The translations under genes were made by a program, and so were the position numbers. A DNA stretch of 64,000 nt from Hortaea werneckii (Eukaryota > Ascomycota > Dothideomycetes > Mycosphaerellales > Teratosphaeriaceae), in contig JBAOKB010000102.1 of NCBI GenBank assembly GCA_037044905.1, positions 1 through 64,000 of the forward strand, in the 5' to 3' direction. A model generated the notes under the pieces. That model made no database searches, was not told the origin of the DNA, and saw only the letters and a program-made list of their open reading frames with translations. Shown here one piece after another: positions 1-9,360 of this stretch; the stretch's first letter is position 1, and each line of letters starts with the position of its first letter.

Positions 1-46
1 ATTGCTAAGGTTAAACGTAACTTGGTTTGTTCCCTGAACAGCACCT
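1..46 (+). other. Untrimmed Nanopore native barcode and flanks (not genomic)
   Basis: Bases 1-14 match the Oxford Nanopore native-barcode leader ending AAGGTTAA. Bases 15-38 match, from memory, the 24-base native barcode 08. Bases 39-46 match the trailing flank CAGCACCT, whose last three bases merge with the first telomere repeat. The order leader-barcode-flank is exact. This is a library artefact left at the contig end. It implies the adapter was ligated onto, or near, the physical chromosome end. Confidence 0.92.
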
Positions 47-178
47 AACCCTAACCCTAACCCTAACCCTAACCCTAACCCTAACCCTAACCCTAACCCT
101 AACCCTAACCCTAACCCTAACCCTAACCCTAACCCTAACCCTAACCCTAACCCTAACCCTAACCCTAACCCTAACCCT
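44..178 (+). repeat. Telomere repeat array (CCCTAA)n
   Basis: About 22 uninterrupted copies of CCCTAA read inward from the left end, i.e. TTAGGG toward the chromosome tip, the usual Pezizomycotina telomere. The array ends in CCCT at 178 and unique sequence starts at 179. No degenerate repeats or spacer lie between the array and the helicase gene, so the junction looks like direct telomere addition or healing. Confidence 0.98.
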
Positions 179-3100
179 GCCTGGCGCTCTGGTCGGGCCA
201 TCTCCCGGCGTTGAGTCCGATCTCCTTGCATCTCCTCTCTAGATCGCTCCTTAGCGATATCAACGGCACCACTACCACCGTCACCCCTCCGACTGAGCAG
301 AATGCCGGTAGCATGAACATCAGACTCTTGCCTCCTCCGGTCCTCATGACCATTACTACCTTCGGCTCGCCCGATACGATTGCCTTTAGCCCTTCCAGTT
401 GTGAGCCTCTAAATGAAGCGTTCGGCCCCAGCATTTCCCTCAGACTCACGTTCAAGTCTGCCCTCCTCAACTTCGCCCACCTCTCTTCTTCTACCATCTT
501 CCTGTATTTCTCCAGATCGATCGTCGGCTTTCCATTACCTGTCGCAGTGGACGGCCACCTGATGAAGTGGTGCCATGACACGCTCACCTTTCTGAACGAT
601 GCCTGCTCGGACTGCGTGCTGAACGGGTTCTCTGTCGTCAAGATCCCGTAGATCAACTCTTCCATCCTTTTACTGTGTCCGGATTGCATCTGCCTATCTT
701 CTGTTGTTACTCCTTCGTACAACCGATCGAGCTGTTTTGTCACTTCTTCCTCTGGGCAGTGTACCCTTTGGATGGCTGGGTATAGCTGCCTCCATGTCGA
801 CGGCGTTACAAAGAATCCGGCCTGGCATTTTGATAGCTCCCTCTTCATCACCCTCTTCAGCCTCTCTGTGTTCCAGAAGCCGTCTATGCTGAGTGCCTGC
901 AGCTTGCCCTCTTTCGCTTTTCCTCCATTCCTCGGCCTGCTTCGCGCCTCCCTCCCACTGACCATCCGATCTCCTGCCGTTCCTTCGTCATCACCTCCAT
1001 CCGCCTCGCTTTCACTGCTCGGGCTTGTGCTCGATTCGCTCTCGCTTCCTGAACTGCCCTCTTCCCCGTCGCTTTCCCTTCCTCCTTCTTCGCTCCCACT
1101 CTCCTCCTCCTCCCTGACTCCGTCGACCTCGCCTTCCCATTTCTTTTCCGGCTCCGGCTCCCACAGATATTTGCTGAAGTCGAACTCGCCCCTGACTTCC
1201 CACCTGAGCATGTGCACGAACGGTTCCACTAGCCACAAATGGTACACCAACAGCTTTCCCACCTCTTGCGGCAGATACCTGTGGATTATCTTCGCTTCGC
1301 CGCTCTTGCTGTAGCCTTTGTGGTAGCCCGTCACTAGCTCGACCATGCCATTGTCAACAAAAACACCCCTCTGCGCTCGCGCACTCTCTCCGTTCTCGGT
1401 CCTGATGCTAACAACTTCCGTCCCTCTGGCTGGAGCTCCCCCTGCCATGTGACACAACACTATCAGCTCCTCCTTGAACAGAGTCACCTCCCGGAAGTAC
1501 TGCTCCACCTTGGTCGTGTTCCACTTTAGCTCACTCCTGTCCCTCACTTCACTCATGTCGATATTTTGTAGAAAGTACTTGGTTATTCGGTCCTCTCTCA
1601 TGGCCCGGCTCCACAACCACTTCCTGCTCTCCACGTCTTTCCCGTCCGGCCTCCTGACTCTGCCCAAGACTTCATCGTTTCTCTCATCGTCCAAGAAGCT
1701 CCAACCCTCGGTGAGATCGCTTGGGTTGTCGAACAGTCTGTCTAGATGCAAGATCGGCAGTTCCTCCTCTTGCTATAAGAACATTAACCGCTTCGTGAGC
1801 CTCCCCAGACACCTTTCCCACAGCGAGTGTAGTGCATCTCTGAGATCTCCCATGCTGAAGCTGATCTTGTCGATGGCGACCTGTTGGCATCTGTTCATCC
1901 AAGTGACCCGTGCCCCGGCTTTCTCCGTAAACCTAATCCTTATTCCAAAAGTCTTCATGTGCAAGACCCTGTCCATCGGGCTCGCTGGTCCCCCGTATTC
2001 CTAAAGACACAACAGCCTGGGCACCATATCGTGCACCCCTTCTACAATGCTAACCGCTTCTTTTCTCGCCTTACTCTCACCTATCCCGGCTCCGATTAGC
2101 CGGTCGATGTCGTCTTGCCTCTGCTTGTAAGCCATGAACACCACTAGAGCCTTACAGACCGTGACGATGGCCGCTAGCTTCGGCGTGAAGTTGAACACGC
2201 TTACCCATCCTGCGTCTTCGGTGTCCAAGCCGAGAACTGCCAATGCGGACAGAAAGCCGCTTTGGAACTCGTCGTCTAGCAGCTCCTAGTCGAGCATGCT
2301 AGCCCAGAAAAGAACGATGGACCATTGTAACTCGTCTTCGCAGACCTTTCTGGCTCCCTTGTCTAGAGCGGCGGTCTCTCGTCTGGCGAGACTTTGCATT
2401 GCTCCCAGCCTCCTCGCTTGCCCATCCGTCAACGTGTAGTCTAGCTTGTTCTCCCATGTCTGACTCCTCCAAAGATATCTTAGCATTAATACCCAGACCC
2501 TAGAGTATTTCTTCTTCGTACTAGCCTCGTGTTTGCTGTAGAATGGAGTCTCGTTGTTCGCGGCCCCGGTTTCCTTCCTGTTCACGTAGTGAAGAGCGGA
2601 CCTTGGGATCGTCCGCGGACTGCTAACGTCCATGGCCTTCTTGATCACCCTGCCGGTCGCTCTGCAAGCTCTCTCGATCGCCTCCTCTTCTTCATCCACG
2701 CTCTCTATCCCCCGCTCGTCCGCCTTAAGCTTTGGCGCCGCACTTAGACTAGCCCGTAGCTCTTCTTTCTCAAACCTAGCCAGATGGTGAGCCCAGCTGG
2801 TGTGTTCCAGCCATGGATCCATTTCAGACCTGACATTGCTGACGTTCACCTTCCTGTGATGGTGCGCCTCCCGCAGCTTCCTCTTGAGTCCATCGGCTAC
2901 CTCATCTGTCAACTTCTGCGCCCTGTCCTCGGGCTCGCAGCCATGACCGCCTCCTAGCATCCGTGGCGCTAGCGGTAGCACTTTAAAGAGCTTAGTCCAC
3001 TGCGCATACTTAAAGAATCTCTAACAGTAGTGACCTTCCGTGAACGGCTAGTTTGCGGCGGGTCGACTCCTCAAACTCCCTCGACCTCCTCTGCTTTTGG

Positions 3101-3446
3101 CGCTGTTCCAGCCGTGTTCCTTTCTATAGTGCGCCTCGATCCCCTTTTTACTCTCCCTTAGCAACCCGCACGCTTTGCACTGTGAGCATTGCTCGATGAC
3201 CGGGCCGAGCTCCTGGATCGCTTCCTGTTCGGCGGCGGGGTACACGACGTCTTCTGACCTATAAGCGACGTGGTCGAGTTTTTCCACTTGTTCGATTATT
3301 CCTTTCCTAGTGCTCACTGTTAGCGTCTGGTGACTTTGGCTGAGATGCGCCTTGATTTGGTCTGGAACCACTGCAAACTTGCAATCTCTACAAACGATGA
3401 TTTGAAAATTCTGGAAGTGTACGAACAGACTCTCAAAAGCGTCCAT
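171..3446 (-). pseudogene. Telomere-linked RecQ helicase, truncated by the telomere and interrupted by five TAG stops
   Basis: Reading down from the ATG at 3446, one frame runs to the telomere. The N-terminus has the CxxC...HxxxxxH zinc-finger type (CRDC near residue 19) seen at the start of fungal telomere-linked helicases, then a second CxxC/HxxxxH finger. Near the end are RecQ motif I (MRTGGGKS) and motif Ia (VVVVPLISL). About 25 codons after motif Ia the gene meets telomere DNA, so the DEAH box and the rest of the helicase core are missing; the final two codons and the stop come from TTAGGG repeats. Five in-frame TAG stops (3048-3050, 3021-3023, 2286-2288, 2001-2003, 1773-1775) split the frame and no intron is needed to keep it. 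Each fits CAG to TAG. An acidic, serine-rich linker precedes the helicase part. It is transcribed toward the telomere. Family assignment is strong; activity is very unlikely. Confidence 0.85.
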
Positions 3447-4021
3447 GGTGTATTAGCTGTCGAGCAACGTGTCTGTCCTGATGTTTCGGTCGGCGGCCTC
3501 GCCTGGGCTCAGCTGCACCGACCCCTGTCACAGAATTTTCGCGATCCCTGTCGCGATGGCGCGGTCACACATGATGGGGTTGAACGTTAGCTACATGCTA
3601 CAAGAGTCGGTGGTCTTGCTGGGTGCTTTTCTGCACCTTTGTTGGTGTATTTCTATCTACCCTACCTCTTCGCGAGCGTCCAGCCTGCGCTTCCGGCGGT
3701 CCCTCAATTCCAGCCGAACCGCCGTTACGCCCGCCGACCCTAACCCTAAGCCTTTGCGAGCGGAACTTCACACAGAATGTCGGGATTTTCGAACCGCGAT
3801 AACAATTCACCACGCGGGTCTCCCGCTCCGATGTTGAAAACTCACGAGTAAAGTGCCTACGGATTGGAAACTCACCGAGTTTGAAACGATTCCGACCGGT
3901 ACTTTTCATTCCTTCTGCCCCCGGTTTTTCATGGAATCTGCCCCCTCCGGCGAATTCGGTGGCCCGTGCCCCCCACGCATTATCATGGAATCCGCCCCGG
4001 ATTCTTTGAAGGATTGAGGGT
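3447..4021. other. Spacer between helicase remnant and repeat island
   Basis: There is no convincing gene. It contains a two-unit telomere-like stretch (3738-3749) and a G/C-rich stretch at about 3908-3996 in which a motif reading TCATGGAATC(T/C)GCCCC occurs twice about 60 bp apart. Possibly decayed promoter or subtelomeric repeat sequence. Confidence 0.5.
3738..3749 (+). repeat. Short interstitial telomere-like sequence
   Basis: Two CCCTAA units stand alone about 3.6 kb from the chromosome end, upstream of the helicase gene. Two units could occur by chance or be a scar of an earlier telomere end. Confidence 0.4.
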
Positions 4022-4926
4022 AGGCTAACAGTCTCGTAGTACTATTAGATAGCTAGGACTAGCAGCATTGTTTCGCTATCTACTTCGGATAGGGATAATC
4101 CATCTACGACTATTAACTCGTATCCGCCGTCTTTCTTTCGTCGGGTAGCGATCCCGTTTTACTAGACAAAGCTAGTCGATATAAAGTTTCCGCTAGCTCC
4201 GGAATCGATTATAGCTTGTGTTGCGTGTCTATTAACAATGCATTTGGTACGGAATCCCGGTGCTACTAATGTTGTAGGAGCTTCGATAATATTTACTTCC
4301 TAGCGACTACTCCTGTCGGTAGGGATCCTTCGTTTTTTAAATAGTATCCTAGCGAGTTAGCATCTTCGAGACAGACTTCCTAATTAAGGGGTCTATGTCG
4401 TAGGCCTAGGATAACCTTTCCCTATGTTATTAATACCTTAATTTGTCCTTTAATAGTAGCTTTAACGTGCCCTAGTATTATGTTTCTCTATATCGGTAAT
4501 TGTACTAGTTGCCCGATAGGTCTTATCTCCTATTAGCTTGCTAACTTAGTCAACTTCTGTTTTATTGCTTCTAACGATATAAGGTCTTCCTAATATGCTT
4601 CCTAGATCCGGTGTAATTCGTAGAATCGTCCTTTAACTACTTGTATTCGTTCTCTAAGCCTTCTTGGGATATAGATTCCGTTAGGCGTAATGTAGCTTCC
4701 ATTAGGTTAAAACGTACTTCTAATCGGTAGTTGTTCTTATACGTATGCTGCTACGTTGTAGTTAACGTTAGCAAGTCGATAGTTCTAGAACATTGCTCTA
4801 ATCCGATTAAGTATATTGTCGAATTCGATCGGATAAAGTCGTCGTTTTCCTTAGATCCTAGGGAATATATTTTTAAGCTAGCTCGCGATAAAGAGGATTA
4901 TTTTCTTAGCTAGTCCTGCTCCTAAG
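4022..4926 (-). mobile_element. RIP-degraded older Ty3/gypsy copy, left part (gag 3' end and protease region)
   Basis: The stretch aligns without large gaps to about 8995-9899 of the intact element, but with many TpG to TpA and CpA to TpA changes (for example GTGGTGCTG versus GTAGTACTA near 4036). No frame stays open. The six-T run that forms the frameshift site in the young copy is still six Ts at 4333-4338. The left edge at about 4022 is an abrupt loss of homology, so pol beyond protease is missing. The right edge is the insertion point of the younger element, ending in the target sequence CTAAG (4922-4926). Confidence 0.88.
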
Positions 4927-5328
4927 TGTTGCGACCCTACGAAGTAGTGTCACGGATTTAGAGCTCGTTGGAACAGATGTGTCAAGACAACTAGGTTGTG
5001 GGATAACTGATTGTGACAAGGCTGTTGGTTCTCTACCTAACAGTCGGATTGCAACATGAGTTGAACACACGAACTCCTAACGAGAAACATGCCTAGTTAT
5101 ATACATAAGAGATTCGTGTCTTCATGCAATAGTTCGCTAGGTCGCTTAGCGGTCCGGCGCTCCAAGGTCGCCGGGTCGCTCGTCGACCGGTCGGCCTCTT
5201 GCATATATGCAGTGGTTCGCCTGCCAAGGCAGCGCTCTCCTGCATACTGATCACGTGACCTTTCCTTGCTCCAGTCCTTACTAGCCAATCGCTTCGGGTT
5301 CGAGCGTCCCGTGACCGTGTTCGTAACA
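4927..5328 (-). repeat. LTR (3' LTR of the element)
   Basis: It begins TGTTGCGACC and ends TTCGTAACA on the plus strand, bounded by TG...CA. It contains a 12-bp palindrome TGCATATATGCA (5200-5211), a plausible TATA region, and a CACGTG core near 5254. Same length as the partner LTR, with two differences. Confidence 0.96.
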
Positions 5329-5341
5329 CCATCCCTCTTCC
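5329..5341 (-). other. Polypurine tract
   Basis: On the element's coding strand the 13 bases just before the 3' LTR read GGAAGAGGGATGG, almost all purine. This is where a plus-strand primer is expected in LTR retrotransposons. Confidence 0.7.
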
Positions 5342-5426
5342 AGTCTAGCTTCGTCCCTAAAGCTTATGATGTCGCGATCCCCGCGATTCTTAGTTTCCGT
5401 AGTTTGGTCCACCTTGTTCTCATAAG

Positions 5427-5936
5427 ATGTCGTCTTCTTCAGAGGTTTCTCTTTCTAAGACAAAGCGCTTGCGTCTTACGAACAAAATCGAAAGAAACGG
5501 TCGCCCAGTATTCTTTCCGTGCGAACGCTGTTCTTTGCACAACCATCTTTGTATCGCCATGTCCAACTCATCCAACCTCCGGTGCTCCGAGTGCGTGCGG
5601 CAGGGCAAGAAATGTATGAACATGTCTTGGGAGTCCCTTGACAAGACTCGAGAGGAGTACTAGCGCAAGGTCGACGAGGACGAGGAACTGCTGGCCGTCG
5701 TAATGGCTCGGTTGATGCGAAACAAGAAGATTCTTCGTCAAGCTGAGGGTCGGGCGGCTCGGAAGGCCGAATGTCTTGCGTCGGAAATGGAGGCTGAAGG
5801 TGCCTTCGAAACTGATGACTGTCCTGCGGCGGCTGCTACCATGGGTCTTACTCCTTTGATGATGGAAACGCTCGGAAACATGGATCAATCCGTTAACTTT
5901 TCCGGCGGTACTAGCGTAGCATCTTCGGGCAGTTAA
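5427..5936 (+). pseudogene. Antisense element-borne ORF with a Zn2Cys6-like cysteine cluster and coiled coil, one TAG break
   Basis: The ATG at 5427 opens a frame of 169 codons on the strand opposite to gag-pol, interrupted by one in-frame TAG at 5661-5663 (fits CAG to TAG); the same frame continues to 5936. The N-terminal part is basic (KTKRLRL). It is followed by six cysteines spaced C-x2-C-x6-C-x10-C-x2-C-x6-C, which fits the spacing of fungal Zn2Cys6 binuclear clusters. A charged, probably helical stretch follows the TAG (about residues 80-120), then a Ser/Gly-rich tail. The gene converges with pol, overlapping its last 26 bases, and starts 98 bp from the LTR. It is not a gag, pol or env product. 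The role is unknown; DNA or nucleic-acid binding is an inference from cysteine spacing only. Confidence 0.72.
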
Positions 5937-8900
5937 GATTGGTGAGTGGTTCCCATGTGTTTTCCTCACTGGGATACCCCTTCCATTTGATAAGGTATCG
6001 CTGACTTTTCTTGTCGTAGTCTACGATCCTTTCGACTTCGTACTCGTCGTCTTCTTGTTCCTGGTAATGGAACGTTGTTTGTAGCGTGGCGTCGGGGTGT
6101 GCGGGTTCCAATAAGGATACATGGAATACTGGATGGATCTTGGCGTCTAGTGGAAGTTCAAGTCGGTAGCTGACTGCTCCTTTCTGTTCGGCAATCAAAA
6201 ATGGTCCGACCTTAACATGATCCAGTTTCTTTGTTTTCCGCTTTGTCTTCAGGTTCTTCGTCAGAAGGTATACCTTATCCCCCTTCCTAAGCTAAGGTGC
6301 CAATTTTGATTCCTTGAATCGCTGCTTCTGTATTCGCTGTTGCGAATGTCGGATTGCATCTTGGGTAGTCTTGTGTGCCTTTTGCAATTCTCCTGCCATA
6401 AGTATGGCTCTGTCGGCTCTTACTGACGTCCTTGGTTCCATGAATAAATTGGGCGTCTTTCCGTAGTTGAGGAAAAATGGCGTTTGTCGTGTTGTCTCCG
6501 ACGCATTATTGTTCAATGCTAGTTGTGCCATTGGTAGTAGTGCAACCCAATTATCTTGTGCGTAGTTGACGTAGTGCCGTAAATATGTTTCGAGTGACTG
6601 ATTTGTCCTTTTAGTCTAACCATCCGTCTCTGGGTGGAATGCTGTCGATAGCTTGTGTTTTATTCCAATTTGTCCCATGAGCGATTTCCAGAAGTTTGAT
6701 GTAAACAGCTTATCTCTGTCGGTGATAAAGCTTTCTGGAATTCCATGATGTCTAATTAGCCTGTCCAGTATGAGGTGTGCGAGTTCCATGGCTGTCATTG
6801 ATTCTTCGCATGGTACGAAGTGTGCATACTTGGTCAAAGTGTCTACCATGACAAGTATTGAATCATAAATGACTCCTGTGGCTGGGTCCTTGGATGCTGG
6901 CAACTTCGTGATGAAGTCCATCGTAACCTCTCTCCATAGCGTGTCCGACGGTTCTCGGAACTGGAGATTGCCATACTTTGCATGTCGTGATGCCTTGTTC
7001 TTTTGGCAACTGTCGCATTGTTTGATGTAATCGGTAACCTTCTTTCGCATCTGTGGAAAGGCAAAGTTCCGTCTAATCAAGTCGATCGTTCTCGTTATTC
7101 CTGGGTGTCCTGTGGTTCGGCTATCATGGTGGTCTTTGATACATTCGTATTCCTTTTCTGGTGGAACTTGGTACTTCCCATGTTCGATGGGGAACTCTTC
7201 TTGTTCATCTCGTAGAACTCGGAGTATGTGGTTGAACTCCTGTGTGTTCGTGGTAAGGCTCCCGTCTCTGTTAACTTTGAGCATTGCTTTTGGGTTTTGC
7301 TCTTTTCCTTCCATGTAGTCGCTTCGTCTGCTTAGCGCATCTGCGCGCCCATTGTCTTTTCCTGGCGTATACTGGATATCGAACTTGTATTGTCCGAGTA
7401 GCTCTGACCATCTACACTGTCGACGCGATAGATCCTTGGTAGTTGTGAAGTATTGAAGGTTCTTGTGGTCGGTGTATATCGTTAGTCCTGTAGCTCCTTC
7501 ATAGTAAACTCTCCAGTGTCGCAATGCTGCAACAATCGCTAACAGTTCTTTGTCATAAATCTCGTAGTTCTGTTCCGCTGGCGTCATCTTTCTCGAGTAA
7601 TACGTCACTGGGTGTCTCTTGCCATCATGTTCTTGAGTAAGGCAAGCACCTATCGCTAAGTCGGATGCGTCGGTTTCGACTTGTACTGGTTTCTTGGTGT
7701 CGAATAGCATGAGTGTTGGTGACTGTATGCATGCTTGCTTAAGTTGCTGGAATGCCTTTTCTTGCTTATCCGTCCACATGAATTTGGTGTCTTTCTTCGT
7801 AAGACTTGTAAGTGGGATTGCAAGCTTGGAGTATCCTTCGACAAACTTCCTGTTGTAGTTTGCGAGTCCTAAGAAGGCTTGGATATCCTTGACTGTCTTT
7901 GGCGTTGGCCATTCCTCGATGGATTGTACTTTCTTCGGGTCCATCTTGATTCCAGTAGTGCTGATGATGAATCCTAGGAATTCGATTTCCTTCCTGTAGA
8001 ATTCACATTTCTCGGGTGCGGTCTTGAAGTCCACTGTGCTAAGTCGTTCTAGCACTGCTTGTACGTCTTTGGTATGTTGTTCTCGGCTTCCTCGGGTGAA
8101 GATCAAGATGTCGTCGACGTATGCTATGACGGTGATGTCTAGTAAGTCTCGTAGTACATCATTAACGAGCTGCTGACATGTCGCTGGGGCGTTCGTAAGT
8201 CCCATTGGCATGACTCGAAATTGGTAGAGTCCGTAGCGTGTCCTGAAAGCTGTCTTCCATTCTTCTCCCTTGGCCATTCGTACTGCGTAGAATGCGTCTC
8301 GTAGATCGATCTTTGAGTACCAGTTTGCTCCGGTAAGTCGATCCTGCATTTCTTCGATGTTGGGTAGTGGATATCGGTTTTTGACCGTGACTTCGTTGAG
8401 TCGTCGATAGTCGATTACCATTCGTAGTTTTCCTCCTTTCTTTGGAACGAACATTGCTGGTGAAGCGGCTGGCGATTGGGATTTCTCTATCCATCCCTTG
8501 TCGCTCTTCTCTTTCAGCCATCGTCGTTGCTCTTCGAGCTCTTTTTCGGATAACCTGTATAGTGGCCCCCATGGTGGATCTTTGCCGGGCTAAAGTTGTA
8601 TTCGGTGATCCCATGGTTGATGTCTAGGTAAGGCGGCTAATCCTTCCTCTTCCTGGAAGAGCGGTTTCCATATCTTAAACTCTTCAGGGATCTCTGGAGG
8701 TGCGTTAGTTCTCCCTTTATCTCTCACCTTATGACCTGGCTGGGCTAGCTTAGTGTCTGTGGAGACCATCTCCTTGCCGTTTCTATCGGAGTATGTTATC
8801 GGTTGACGTTCTAATTCACAGAACTGTCTTTCCTCATCTACCATCGCACGCTGTCGATGCGTAGGGTGGATGTCGGTAACGCAACCGCATCGCTCAAACT

Positions 8901-9360
8901 TGAGTACTCTTTTCCTCCAATCTATTAGAGGGTTGTGCTTTTCCAACCAAGGTGTCCCCATCACGATGTCGTGACTAGCCATGTCAACGATATCCAGGCT
9001 GACAGTCTCGTGGTGCTGTTGGATAGCTAGGACTAGCGGCATTGTTTCGCTGTCCACTTCGGATAGAGATGATCCATCTGCGACCATTAATTCGTATCCG
9101 CCGTCTTTCTTTCGTCGGGTAGCGATCCCGTTTCGCTGGACAAAGCTGGTCGATATAAAGTTTCCGCTGGCTCCGGAATCGATCATAGCTTGTGTTGCGT
9201 GTCCATTAACAATGCATTTGGTACGGAATACCGGTGCTACTGATGCTGTGGGAGCTTCGATAATGTTTACTTCCTGGCGACTGCTCCTGTCGGCAGGGAT
9301 CCTTCGTTTTTTGAATAGTATCCTGGCGAGTTGGCGTCTTCGAGACAGATCTCCCAATCA
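5911..9360 (-). pseudogene. pol: pol: protease, reverse transcriptase, RNase H, integrase, chromodomain (three TAG stops)
   Basis: The frame opens after a TGA at 9358-9360, in the minus-1 frame relative to gag. Protease has DSGASGNF (around 9180). Reverse transcriptase has YVDD (around 8121-8110) and RNase H has ETDAS. Integrase has an HHCC zinc finger (starting near HHDSRTTGHPG) and DDE-type segments (TMDFITKLP, FITDRDKLF, HPETDG). It ends with a chromodomain (YEVERIVD...YLIKWKGYPSEENTWEP), which makes this a chromovirus. In-frame TAG stops lie at 8590-8592, 6616-6618 and 6292-6294; the second falls just after HPETDG, where the family has Q. The frame is otherwise intact across about 3.4 kb. 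It is probably expressed from gag by frameshifting at 9306-9312. Confidence 0.93.

Noticed and set aside
27..242. Open frame of alternating Leu-Thr on the plus strand
   Set aside because: It is telomere repeat read as protein and starts in the adapter.
772..1314. 180-codon plus-strand frame
   Set aside because: Antisense to the helicase gene; Ser/Pro/Leu-rich composition is a shadow of its acidic linker.
5568..5969. 133-codon minus-strand frame near the 3' LTR
   Set aside because: Lies opposite the antisense cysteine-rich ORF and past the pol stop, in a different frame; no family text.
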